A stretch of 6,562 nucleotides of DNA, taken from Candidatus Heimdallarchaeota archaeon (lineage in GTDB: Archaea; Asgardarchaeota; Heimdallarchaeia; Heimdallarchaeales; Kariarchaeaceae). The notes under the pieces were generated by a model. That model ran no database searches and was not told the DNA's origin. It saw nothing but the letters and a program-made list of their open reading frames with translations. The position numbers and the translations under genes were made by a program. The DNA lies in contig JACZSS010000158.1 of the NCBI GenBank assembly GCA_022574115.1, positions 1 through 6,562 on the forward strand, given 5' to 3'. Below, one piece after another: positions 1 to 5,582 of the stretch. The stretch's first letter is position 1. Every line of letters starts with the position of its first letter.

Positions 1-202
1 GATTTATACGATGGGGAACTGACAAGGAACAAATTTCCTTGTGAAAAACCTCATCGTGCTTTAATTGCTCATATTGCAATTGAAGGATTTGTTCTTCAAT
101 ATTGTTAAATATATCTTCTGGCCTTTTGAAAATTTCAATTAAATTTGTAATAGTATTTTGGGCATTATTCCAATGGAGGATAATTATTGACACACGATCC
201 AT
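1..202 (-). CDS. Partial CDS, possible family 2 glycosyltransferase N-terminus (runs off left edge)
   Basis: An open frame starts at ATG 202-200 on the minus strand and runs through the left edge without a stop, giving 67 codons plus one base. An in-frame TAG lies eight codons upstream of the ATG, so the N-terminus is fixed. Residues 4-13 read VSIIILHWNN, which resembles the first beta strand of GT2 (GT-A fold) glycosyltransferases, where VSIIILNWN-like strings are typical. After that the match fades: residues 30-55 are hydrophilic and probably helical (IEEQILQLQYEQLKHDE), where a normal GT2 would soon show the second strand and a VDNGS-type motif. The enzyme is therefore either divergent with an insertion or something else. 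A TATA-like box lies about 30 bases upstream. Its strand and sugar-gene neighbours support a role in glycan synthesis. I am fairly sure it is coding and much less sure of the family. Confidence 0.6.
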   Translation of the reverse strand, partial: MDRVSIIILHWNNAQNTITNLIEIFKRPEDIFNNIEEQILQLQYEQLKHDEVFHKEICSLSVPHRIN

Positions 203-230
203 TTCTGATTCTTTTTCTAATCCCTATCGA

Positions 231-236
231 ATATAA
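231..236 (-). promoter_or_regulatory. TATA-like box for the partial gene at 1-202
   Basis: The minus strand reads TTATAT here, centred about 31 bases before the ATG at 202. In an archaeal promoter this would start transcription about five bases before the start codon. No Shine-Dalgarno sequence lies between the box and the ATG. Such hexamers are common in AT-rich DNA, so this rests on position alone. Confidence 0.3.
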
Positions 237-324
237 CGATTTGGTTTTGAATATCTTTTGATTCTGGTGACTAAAACTAATAGATAACAAATTACTGAGA
301 CCAACTAAGTCAATGAATCCCTAT

Positions 325-366
325 AAAAATTGTCAAGTGGTTGCCCAGGTATTTGATTAACAACCA
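325..366 (-). terminator. Possible hairpin plus T tract after the methyltransferase
   Basis: On the minus strand, TGGTTG (366-361) and CAACCA (343-338) form a perfect six-base inverted repeat. One more G-U pair is possible inside, and the loop is about 15 bases. Eight bases later comes TTTTT (329-325). It begins ten bases past the methyltransferase stop codon, so it could end that transcript. The stem is short and the T tract is separated from it, so this is a weak candidate. In an archaeon the T tract alone could serve. Confidence 0.3.
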
Positions 367-375
367 TAATATAAC

Positions 376-1280
376 TTATCTTCGAACTAATCTCTGAATC
401 TTATGTATTATGCGTTTGAGGATTGATTGTTGAGAAATATGTGGTTTTTGTTTGGACTGCTCACTCCAACTTGTTTGTCGAATCGATCTTACTTCATCAT
501 TATTCTTATTTTTGTAAGCCGCTAAGATAATTCTATCGGATAGTCTTGATTGGGAAAATGGTAGTAAGGCTTCAAAAATTAATCCAAATCCAGAATCCAT
601 GATGAAGTTTAATAGTGATGGTTTAGTAAACCAAAAACTCTGAGAATTATCTAGCGATGTCCAATGAAGTAATTCCAGGTGTTTTACACTTATCCCTTTT
701 TTAAATTCTGTATAAATTTTCCCCCAATACTTTTTACCTTGAAATTCAGTTTGGACTGAAGCCTTTAAACTAAAATGAGTGTCAAAAATGGTGGCAATAT
801 TACAACATTCACTAATATTTTTTCCAAAATCAAATACATCTGGAGTGTTTAAATGGTAAAGTATTCCCAGACATAGTATAAAATCGAATTTCCCATATTT
901 GTCAGTTGATAAGTTTCTCACATCATCCAAATAAAACTCTACATTATCTAGTTTTAAGACTCTTTGAGCAAACCAGGCTTTCTCCAGATTTGCTTTCTTC
1001 CCTCAATACCTACGACTTTTGCACCAAGTTTACCTAATTCAATCGAATAACCACCTTCTAAACATGCTAAATCTAGAATTCTTAACTCTTCCATTGTATT
1101 TTTCGGGTTCAACTGTGTTATTAACCAAACAATTGCTTCGATCTTTTCTCTGTCGCCGTATTCTGGTGAACCCATAGTCCAGAAGTTTCTGTTAATCTCA
1201 AAATTATGTGCGGTCCAACTTCCATATTTTTCCACAATTTGAGAAAATTCGTTAGAGATATTTTCAGAGGACACGATCAA
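376..1280 (-). pseudogene. Class I SAM-dependent methyltransferase, broken by a one-base frameshift
   Basis: Two minus-strand frames together spell one complete methyltransferase. Translation from TTG at 1280 gives residues 1-96, including the SAM-binding motif I LDLACLEGGYS (69-79) and the acidic loop VVGIEGRK (89-96). It then runs out of frame to a stop at 956-954. In the -1 frame the protein continues at once as ANLEKAWFAQRVLKLDNVEF, then LDDVRNLS, then the motif-IV-like FDFILCLGILYHL, and ends at 376. One extra A in the A tract at 996-994 (AAA to AAAA) would restore an unbroken protein of about 301 residues. The N-terminus (GSWTAHNFEI) resembles small-molecule or sugar methyltransferases of glycan clusters. 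The substrate cannot be read. No ATG lies in frame upstream before a stop near 1426, so TTG 1280 is the only usual start; it has no Shine-Dalgarno. Everything except the frameshift looks intact, so it is either a very recent pseudogene or a sequencing error. Confidence 0.8.
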
Positions 1281-1504
1281 TTCAAAGTATGATTTAATAA
1301 AATCATAATGTTTTATTTTTGAGCAATAAATAAATACAGCAAAGTTTTTGACCGATCCACATAATGTCGTTAAATTATTGCAAAATGAATTGACAAAACT
1401 TATTTGTCTCTGACTAGCAAAAGCTTAGCTAAATTATTATTAATTGACCGATCTAATCACTTCACTAGCGGAGAACTAACAAGTAATTGGTTACCAGACC
1501 ATAT
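1281..1504. other. Intergenic spacer with no gene
   Basis: All frames here are broken by stops or lack starts. The minus-strand methyltransferase frame stays open back to about 1426, but its translation has no start codon other than TTG 1280 and looks non-coding. The ten-base string TTGACCGATC occurs twice, at 1348-1357 and 1444-1453. ATTGACAAA also occurs twice, at about 1389 and 1525. These are the only internal repeats I noticed. Confidence 0.5.
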
Positions 1505-1551
1505 TTGGAATTCGAATAAGTAAAATTGACAAAGGAGATTCAAATTTCCAA
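1505..1551 (-). terminator. Hairpin directly after the glycosyltransferase stop codon
   Basis: Two bases past the TAA of the glycosyltransferase the minus strand reads TTGGAAATTTGAA (1551-1539). After a loop of about 20 bases it reads TTCGAATTCCAA (1516-1505). The arms pair as six plus six bases, with one bulged A and one U-G pair, and one further pair is possible at the loop. The imperfect pair is a U-G wobble only in minus-strand RNA (A-C on the other strand), which suggests the structure belongs to the glycosyltransferase mRNA. No U tract follows, so it is not a classical intrinsic terminator. It may instead be a 3'-end stabilising or processing stem. Confidence 0.4.
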
Positions 1552-1552
1552 C

Positions 1553-2539
1553 TTAATTCTTGCTTTTTCGGTTTACTAAATCCTTCACATTTCTCCAACT
1601 TCGATAATCGAGATAGTCGGAGGTCAATGACATCAAGAAGAAGATGATGGCTGATCCTCCCATTGATAACATCATGATATTCGAGCTCAAGAAAAATGCT
1701 ATTGTTAAAAAGCCTAAACCAAACGTTCCTATTAAGAAAATGAAATTAAAAAATCGCAATAAGGATTCGTTCTTAGTTTGATAACTTCGTTGTATCCAAT
1801 CTTTTAACAGATAATATGAAGTCTTCGGGATAAAGTTTCGATATTTAATTGAAGAAATTTCACCATTTCCATAAATTCCAGGAATTGGGATTTCATTAGC
1901 TTTTATTCGTTGAAGGGAGAGATTGATCAGAAAAGAATTTTCAACATAGTATCCCTTTGAAATTCGATCTAAATTTACATGGTCCAACAAATGGGCGGAA
2001 AAAGCAAAATATCCATTCTGAGGGTCTGAGATTTGCCATTGTCCAGTTGATATTCTGTTCAAATATCTTAGGATGACATTTCCAATTTTTCTAAATTTGG
2101 GCATTTGTTCAGTACCTTCTGGTTGAAGAAATCTAGAGGCTTTAACAAAATCTCCATTCTTCCCAGCGATAAATCCAACCAAATCATTTAAAAAATTCAT
2201 ATCCATTTGCCCATCAGCATCAACGAACGTTATTGTTGAATCTTTAGATATTCGAGCTTCTCCAATTTCAATTTTCAAATATTTCAGCGCAGTAACTATG
2301 GCAGCTCCTTTCCCTTGGTTTTTTTTATGCGTAAATAGCTTTAAATTTTTGGAGGAACGTTTAATCTCTGTTCTAGTGTTGTCCACACTCCCATCATCAA
2401 TCACCAAAATATTCCGAATTTCAGGTGGAATTGATTCTAGCGTTTGATAAATTTTATTTTCCTCATTGTATGCTGGGATAATAATGATGACTCTAGAATC
2501 GTTTGTTTTTAGTTCAATACCCTGCAGAGCTGTCAACAT
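1553..2539 (-). CDS. Family 2 glycosyltransferase, polyprenol-phosphate type, with two C-terminal membrane helices
   Basis: This 328-residue protein has a cytosolic GT-A catalytic domain and a membrane tail. Motifs in order are IIIIPAYNEE (18-27), LVIDDGSVDNT (45-55), GKGAAIVTALKYL (77-89), the metal-binding DxD in FVDADGQMD (105-113), and SDPQNGYFAF (171-180), which fits the DxQxG region of DPM1/ALG5/GtrB-like enzymes. Two hydrophobic helices lie at about 263-284 and 287-308, followed by a basic tail. Relatives move a sugar from a nucleotide donor to a polyprenol phosphate at the membrane for glycosylation of protein or polymer. The donor here cannot be told from sequence. The ATG at 2539 has a TATA-like box about 24 bases upstream and no Shine-Dalgarno; an in-frame TAG further up limits extension. 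It points away from the rml cluster, and the methyltransferase follows 272 bases downstream on the same strand. Family is near certain, sugar specificity unknown. Confidence 0.93.
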   Translation of the reverse strand: MLTALQGIELKTNDSRVIIIIPAYNEENKIYQTLESIPPEIRNILVIDDGSVDNTRTEIKRSSKNLKLFTHKKNQGKGAAIVTALKYLKIEIGEARISKDSTITFVDADGQMDMNFLNDLVGFIAGKNGDFVKASRFLQPEGTEQMPKFRKIGNVILRYLNRISTGQWQISDPQNGYFAFSAHLLDHVNLDRISKGYYVENSFLINLSLQRIKANEIPIPGIYGNGEISSIKYRNFIPKTSYYLLKDWIQRSYQTKNESLLRFFNFIFLIGTFGLGFLTIAFFLSSNIMMLSMGGSAIIFFLMSLTSDYLDYRSWRNVKDLVNRKSKN

Positions 2540-2560
2540 ACTTTCGCACCCAATCCAGTC

Positions 2561-2566
2561 TATATG
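2561..2566 (-). promoter_or_regulatory. TATA-like box for the glycosyltransferase
   Basis: The minus strand reads CATATA, centred about 24-25 bases before the ATG at 2539. That spacing would place an archaeal transcription start at or next to the start codon, giving a leaderless mRNA. The 21 bases between box and ATG contain no Shine-Dalgarno sequence. Confidence 0.4.
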
Positions 2567-2602
2567 AGTTTTAATTTTTACCTATTTAAAGGGAATTCAT
2601 CC

Positions 2603-2746
2603 TTAATCTATATTGAGACAAAGAAAATCAAGTAAATTAAAATTTGCGATAAATATTAGCCATGTGTTTGATCTATAACTGATCACCGAAAATCCATCCC
2701 GCTGGTCCATTTTTGAATGTTGTTGAAGTTCCGGTTTTGAATGCAT
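2603..2746 (-). CDS. Possible 47-residue small protein, unknown function
   Basis: A minus-strand frame runs from ATG 2746-2744 to TAA 2605-2603. The protein starts MHSKPELQQHSKMDQRDG. Its first half is polar and its second half hydrophobic (NTWLIFIANFNLLDFLCL, about residues 27-44), perhaps a single membrane-associated helix. The main support is AAGGTGGT ending about six bases before the ATG, the best Shine-Dalgarno-like sequence in the window. An in-frame stop lies two codons upstream of the ATG. It ends 63 bases before the glycosyltransferase start on the same strand, so it could be a leader peptide or a small partner of that gene. I recognise no family, and a 47-codon frame can arise by chance, so the call is tentative. 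Confidence 0.25.
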   Translation of the reverse strand: MHSKPELQQHSKMDQRDGFSVISYRSNTWLIFIANFNLLDFLCLNID

Positions 2747-2857
2747 TGAATTACCACCTTCAGAATAGTTAAAAATTCAATCTGAGTGAATGATTTTGAG
2801 TAGTTCGTCTAACAAATTCAAATGGCACGTTATTTAACATAGCCGAGTAGGACGTAA

Positions 2858-2868
2858 CTTTATAAAAA
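2858..2868 (+). promoter_or_regulatory. Strong archaeal-type TATA box in the divergent region
   Basis: The plus strand reads TTTATAAAAAA, which is close to the archaeal TATA consensus. A start about 26 bases on would fall near 2889, giving rmlA a leader of about 125 bases or producing a separate short RNA. An inverted repeat (2871-2913) is centred almost on that predicted start. No coding frame begins nearby. Confidence 0.35.
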
Positions 2869-2870
2869 AA

Positions 2871-2913
2871 GCAAACGTGAAACCGACATTCTCAAAGCAA
2901 TTGTTACGTTTGC
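2871..2913. repeat. Inverted repeat, 8-base perfect arms
   Basis: GCAAACGT (2871-2878) and ACGTTTGC (2906-2913) are exact reverse complements. Two further inner positions can pair, one as G-U, leaving a loop of about 23 bases. The dyad centre is near 2892. It sits immediately after a TATA-like box, so it could be an operator with two half-sites or an RNA stem near the 5' end of a transcript. It does not resemble a tRNA. Confidence 0.4.
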
Positions 2914-2963
2914 CAAAGAACACAATTAACACTAGAATTGGATCAGCTGAAAAGAACGCGAAT

Positions 2964-2975
2964 AATCATGTGATT
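2964..2975. promoter_or_regulatory. Short palindrome upstream of the rmlA TATA-like box, possible operator
   Basis: AATCATGTGATT has five-base perfect arms (AATCA/TGATT) around a TG centre. It ends nine bases before the TATA-like box at 2985, a position used by archaeal regulators that act next to the BRE/TATA element. This rests only on symmetry and location; no regulator gene is in the window. Confidence 0.25.
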
Positions 2976-2984
2976 TAAGGGACA

Positions 2985-2993
2985 AAAATAAAT
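2985..2993 (+). promoter_or_regulatory. TATA-like box for rmlA
   Basis: AAAAATAAA lies about 26 bases before the GTG start at 3015, with purine-rich TTAAGGGA just upstream where a BRE would sit. The spacing fits leaderless transcription starting at the GTG. No Shine-Dalgarno precedes the GTG. Confidence 0.4.
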
Positions 2994-3014
2994 CACCATT
3001 TTGACTCTAGTCTT

Positions 3015-3887
3015 GTGAAAGGGATAATTCTAGCTGGTGGAAGCGGAACTCGCCTATATCCAATAACCAAAGCGATTTCTAAGCAATTGCTTCCGATTTA
3101 CGATAAACCAATGATTTACTATCCATTGTCAACATTGATGTTATCAGGAATAAGGGATATTCTCATAATTTCGACTCCGTTGGACCTACCGAATTATAAA
3201 CGTCTTTTTGGGTCAGGTAGTCATTTGGGACTAAATTTTTCGTATAAGGAACAAATTCAACCGAGAGGAATTCCTGAAGCTTTCATAATTGGCGAGGAAT
3301 TTATCGGAACTTCTAATGTTTGTTTAATTTTAGGTGACAATTTATTTTATGGTCAATTCGCATCGGACTCTTTTAAGAGAGCTGCGTCAGTCAAAAATGG
3401 TGCTGTAATTTTTGCTTATCATGCTAAGGATCCATCCCCTTTCGGAGTTGTACAAATTGATAACTCAGGAAATGTAGTTTCTATCGAAGAAAAACCAAAA
3501 GAACCTAAATCTAATTTTGCTATTCCCGGAATTTATTTTTACGATAACAAAGTGATTGAAAATTGTCGACTTTTAGAAAAATCCGCGCGGGGCGAGTTGG
3601 AAATTTCAGATCTTAATCGAATATATTTACAACAAGGATCTCTTAATGTTGAAGTTTTCGGACGAGGGATGGTTTGGTTTGATACCGGTACCCATGACGG
3701 ATTGTTGGGCGCAAGTAACTTCGTCGAGGCGATCCAAAAGAGGCAGGGACTTTATATTGCCTGTTTGGAAGAAATAGCCTTTTATATGAATTACATTGAT
3801 AGAGATCAACTTTTTGAATTGGCAAAACAACTAGGAAAAACTGCGTATGGTGAGTACTTGAGAGAGATAGTGGCAAATGTTTCTTAA
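3015..3887 (+). CDS. rmlA: Glucose-1-phosphate thymidylyltransferase
   Basis: RmlA (RfbA) joins glucose 1-phosphate and dTTP into dTDP-glucose, the first step of dTDP-rhamnose synthesis, in the cytosol. The protein has 290 residues, the normal length for this family. Visible motifs are the nucleotide-binding GGSGTRLYPIT (8-18), SKQLLPIYDKPMIYYPLS (22-39), LGDNLFYG (106-113) with metal-binding D108, the phosphate-contacting EEKP (158-161), and WFDTGTHDGL (221-230) with the second metal ligand D223. The start is GTG 3015, because MKGIILAGG is exactly where the family begins and no other start fits. One oddity is GIPEAF (85-90), where most relatives have GLAQAF. It heads a plus-strand cluster of dTDP-sugar genes; rmlC follows after 118 bases. 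I am very sure of the family. The preferred substrate (glucose versus another hexose phosphate) is inferred. Confidence 0.96.
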   Translation: MKGIILAGGSGTRLYPITKAISKQLLPIYDKPMIYYPLSTLMLSGIRDILIISTPLDLPNYKRLFGSGSHLGLNFSYKEQIQPRGIPEAFIIGEEFIGTSNVCLILGDNLFYGQFASDSFKRAASVKNGAVIFAYHAKDPSPFGVVQIDNSGNVVSIEEKPKEPKSNFAIPGIYFYDNKVIENCRLLEKSARGELEISDLNRIYLQQGSLNVEVFGRGMVWFDTGTHDGLLGASNFVEAIQKRQGLYIACLEEIAFYMNYIDRDQLFELAKQLGKTAYGEYLREIVANVS

Positions 3888-3955
3888 GTAAAATGATTCA
3901 ATTGTAATTAGTTTTTGCCGAATATGGATAAAGGTTTGACTTCCCGTTGCCAAAA

Positions 3956-3981
3956 TTCGATCGATCGAAATTATTTTTTTT
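3956..3981 (+). terminator. Palindrome and T8 tract after rmlA, possible oligo-T terminator
   Basis: TTCGATCGATCGAA (3956-3969) is a perfect 14-base palindrome and is followed closely by eight consecutive T (3974-3981). An oligo-T tract on the non-template strand is enough to stop many archaeal RNA polymerases. The palindrome has no loop, so it is a poor RNA hairpin and looks more like a DNA-binding site. The tract runs into the TATA-like box of rmlC. Confidence 0.35.
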
Positions 3982-3986
3982 ATATT
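3979..3986 (+). promoter_or_regulatory. TATA-like box for rmlC
   Basis: TTTATATT is centred about 23-24 bases before the rmlC ATG at 4006, as for the boxes of rmlA and the minus-strand glycosyltransferase. The bases between box and ATG contain no Shine-Dalgarno. It suggests that rmlC and the two genes behind it have their own leaderless promoter. Confidence 0.42.
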
Positions 3987-4005
3987 TGTCAAAATTAGGC
4001 AGAAT

Positions 4006-4587
4006 ATGCCGTTTGAATTCGAACAATTAGCCCTTGATGGTCTCATGTTGGTGAAACCGCGAAAATTCAAAGACGAACGTGGATATTTCATGGAGACTTA
4101 CAAAGAATCTAATTTTGCCTCCGTAAACATTAAGGGACCATTTAGGCAAGATAATCAGTCCTTATCATCAAAAGGTGTTCTACGGGGTCTGCACTACCAA
4201 CTTAATCCGTTGGCTCAAGGTAAACTCGTGTGGGTTGTCAGAGGAAAATTGTTCGATGTTGGTGTAGATATTCGAATAGGGTCCCCAACTTATGGAAAGT
4301 GGCAAGGAGTCATCTTGAGTTCCGCTAATGCTCATATGCTCTGGCTACCAGAAGGCTTTGCTCATGGGATTTGTATCCTTGAGGATCATACAATTTTGAA
4401 TTACAAAGTAACCAATGAATTTTCCCCTGCCGTTGATCGCACAATTTTATATAATGATCCAAAAATTGGGATTGAATGGCCATTAAAAAATGTGTCAATC
4501 TCGGAAAAAGATAAGAATGCACCTAATTTGTCAGATGCCGAGAACAATTTTATTTATCAAGAAGGAAATCGTCAGGTTAGAATCTAA
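4006..4587 (+). CDS. rmlC: dTDP-4-dehydrorhamnose 3,5-epimerase
   Basis: RmlC (RfbC) is a cupin-fold epimerase that inverts C3 and C5 of dTDP-4-keto-6-deoxyglucose. The protein has 193 residues, slightly above the usual 180-190. The family pattern is clear: DERGYFMETY (23-32), RQDNQSLSSKGVLRGLHYQ (47-65) with catalytic base H63, QGKLVWVVRG (71-80) with K73, FDVGVDIR (83-90), WLPEGFAHG (113-121), the catalytic-acid Tyr Y133 in NYKVT, and ISEKDKNAP (165-173) with D169, which should pair with H63. The second tyrosine of the usual YxxxxxY pattern is F139 here. The ATG at 4006 matches the family N-terminus. The next gene starts two bases after the stop, so they are surely co-transcribed. Family is very sure; F139 leaves some doubt whether both epimerisations occur. 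Confidence 0.95.
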   Translation: MPFEFEQLALDGLMLVKPRKFKDERGYFMETYKESNFASVNIKGPFRQDNQSLSSKGVLRGLHYQLNPLAQGKLVWVVRGKLFDVGVDIRIGSPTYGKWQGVILSSANAHMLWLPEGFAHGICILEDHTILNYKVTNEFSPAVDRTILYNDPKIGIEWPLKNVSISEKDKNAPNLSDAENNFIYQEGNRQVRI

Positions 4588-4589
4588 AA

Positions 4590-5582
4590 ATGAAAATTTT
4601 AGTAACTGGGGCAGGGGGGTATATCGGGTCGACCTTAGTCCCTCTACTCCTAGAAAATAAACACGAAGTACTTGCACTCGATCGATTTCACTTTGGCCGC
4701 GATAAATTGCCAAAAAACGGCAAACTCTATTGTTTGGAAGCAGATATTCGGTCTGTGAAAAGGAATCAGCTCGAATCTTACGGTAAAATTGACGCAATTA
4801 TTGATTTAGCAGCTTTGTCAAACGATCCATTGGGTGAATTAGAGCCAAGTCTCACATATTCTATAAATCACTTAGGAAGAGTCAGGATGGCAATGCTTTG
4901 TAAGTCTCTGGGAGTGGACAGATATATTTTACCTTCCTCGTGTAGTATTTACGGTTTTCAAGAAGGTGAAGTAACCGAAGAATCTGCCGTCAACCCATTG
5001 ACGGTCTATGCTAAAGCTAATTATCGCTGTGAACAGGATGTCTTAGCAATGGCAGACGAAGACTTTTGCGTTACTGTGATTAGACAGGCCACAGTCTATG
5101 GACTCTCAAGGAGAATGAGGTTTGACTTAGCGATAAATGGTATGACCAAATCCTTCTATCAAAACGGGAAGATTTCTATAATGAGAGACGGGAATCAATG
5201 GCGGCCTTTCGTGCATGTAAAAGACACAAGTAAAGCCATGCTACTGCTCTTGGGGGCAAAACCTTCAAAAATTAACCGTGAACTGTTTAATATAGGCTCT
5301 AATGATCAAAATTTTCAAATATATAACTTAGCAGAGCGTGTTGCTATTGGTGTTGGACTAGATTTTAACGTTGAGTGGTACGGAGACCCTGATCATCGCT
5401 CTTACAAAGTCGATTTTTCTAAATTAAAAAGGATTACCAACTTTACTGCAGACTGGAATGTTGAATATGCAGCAAAAGAGATTTGGGATGGAATCGAAAA
5501 TAATTTCGTGGATCCAAATGATATTCAAACGATTACACTAAAGTGGTACGAGAAGTTAATCAAGGACGGAATAACAATTTGA
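4590..5582 (+). CDS. Extended SDR, NAD-dependent epimerase/dehydratase family protein
   Basis: This 330-residue protein has an N-terminal Rossmann fold with TGAGGYIG (6-13) for NAD(P) binding, D31 after the second strand (LALDRF), DIR (52-54), IDLAALSNDP (71-80), SSCSIYGF (116-123) and RQATVYG (165-171), followed by a sugar-binding half with RPFVHVKDT (205-213), NIGSNDQN (234-241) and WYGDPDHRSY (263-272). This is the extended SDR layout of nucleotide-sugar epimerases and 4,6-dehydratases. The catalytic YxxxK is not standard: aligned there is Y140-A-K-A-N144, with Asn in the Lys place. It is not a canonical RmlB, and its substrate cannot be named; the setting between rmlC and an rmlD-like gene points to a dTDP sugar. 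Start ATG 4590 is two bases after rmlC, and TGA 5580-5582 overlaps the next start. Confidence 0.88.
   Translation: MKILVTGAGGYIGSTLVPLLLENKHEVLALDRFHFGRDKLPKNGKLYCLEADIRSVKRNQLESYGKIDAIIDLAALSNDPLGELEPSLTYSINHLGRVRMAMLCKSLGVDRYILPSSCSIYGFQEGEVTEESAVNPLTVYAKANYRCEQDVLAMADEDFCVTVIRQATVYGLSRRMRFDLAINGMTKSFYQNGKISIMRDGNQWRPFVHVKDTSKAMLLLLGAKPSKINRELFNIGSNDQNFQIYNLAERVAIGVGLDFNVEWYGDPDHRSYKVDFSKLKRITNFTADWNVEYAAKEIWDGIENNFVDPNDIQTITLKWYEKLIKDGITI

Noticed and set aside
305..367. A 20-codon minus-strand frame (MVVNQIPGQPLDNF...) after the methyltransferase
   Set aside because: Too short, no ribosome site, and it overlaps the terminator-like inverted repeat.
1389..1531. TTGACA strings on the plus strand (1390-1395 and 1526-1531) resembling bacterial -35 boxes
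   Set aside because: No fitting -10 element and no plus-strand gene for about 1.5 kb; they face into the 3' end of a minus-strand gene.
1531..1539. AAAGGAGAT on the plus strand, a Shine-Dalgarno look-alike
   Set aside because: No start codon or open frame follows; it is in the loop of the hairpin after the glycosyltransferase.
3003..3012. GACTCTAGTC half-palindrome before the rmlA GTG
   Set aside because: Only four-base arms; expected by chance.
3627..4091. Minus-strand open frames opposite rmlA and rmlC
   Set aside because: They lie antisense to strong, full-length family matches and their translations show no recognisable motif.
4325..4797. Minus-strand open frames opposite rmlC and the SDR start
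   Set aside because: Shadows of real genes; composition is not protein-like and they cross gene borders.
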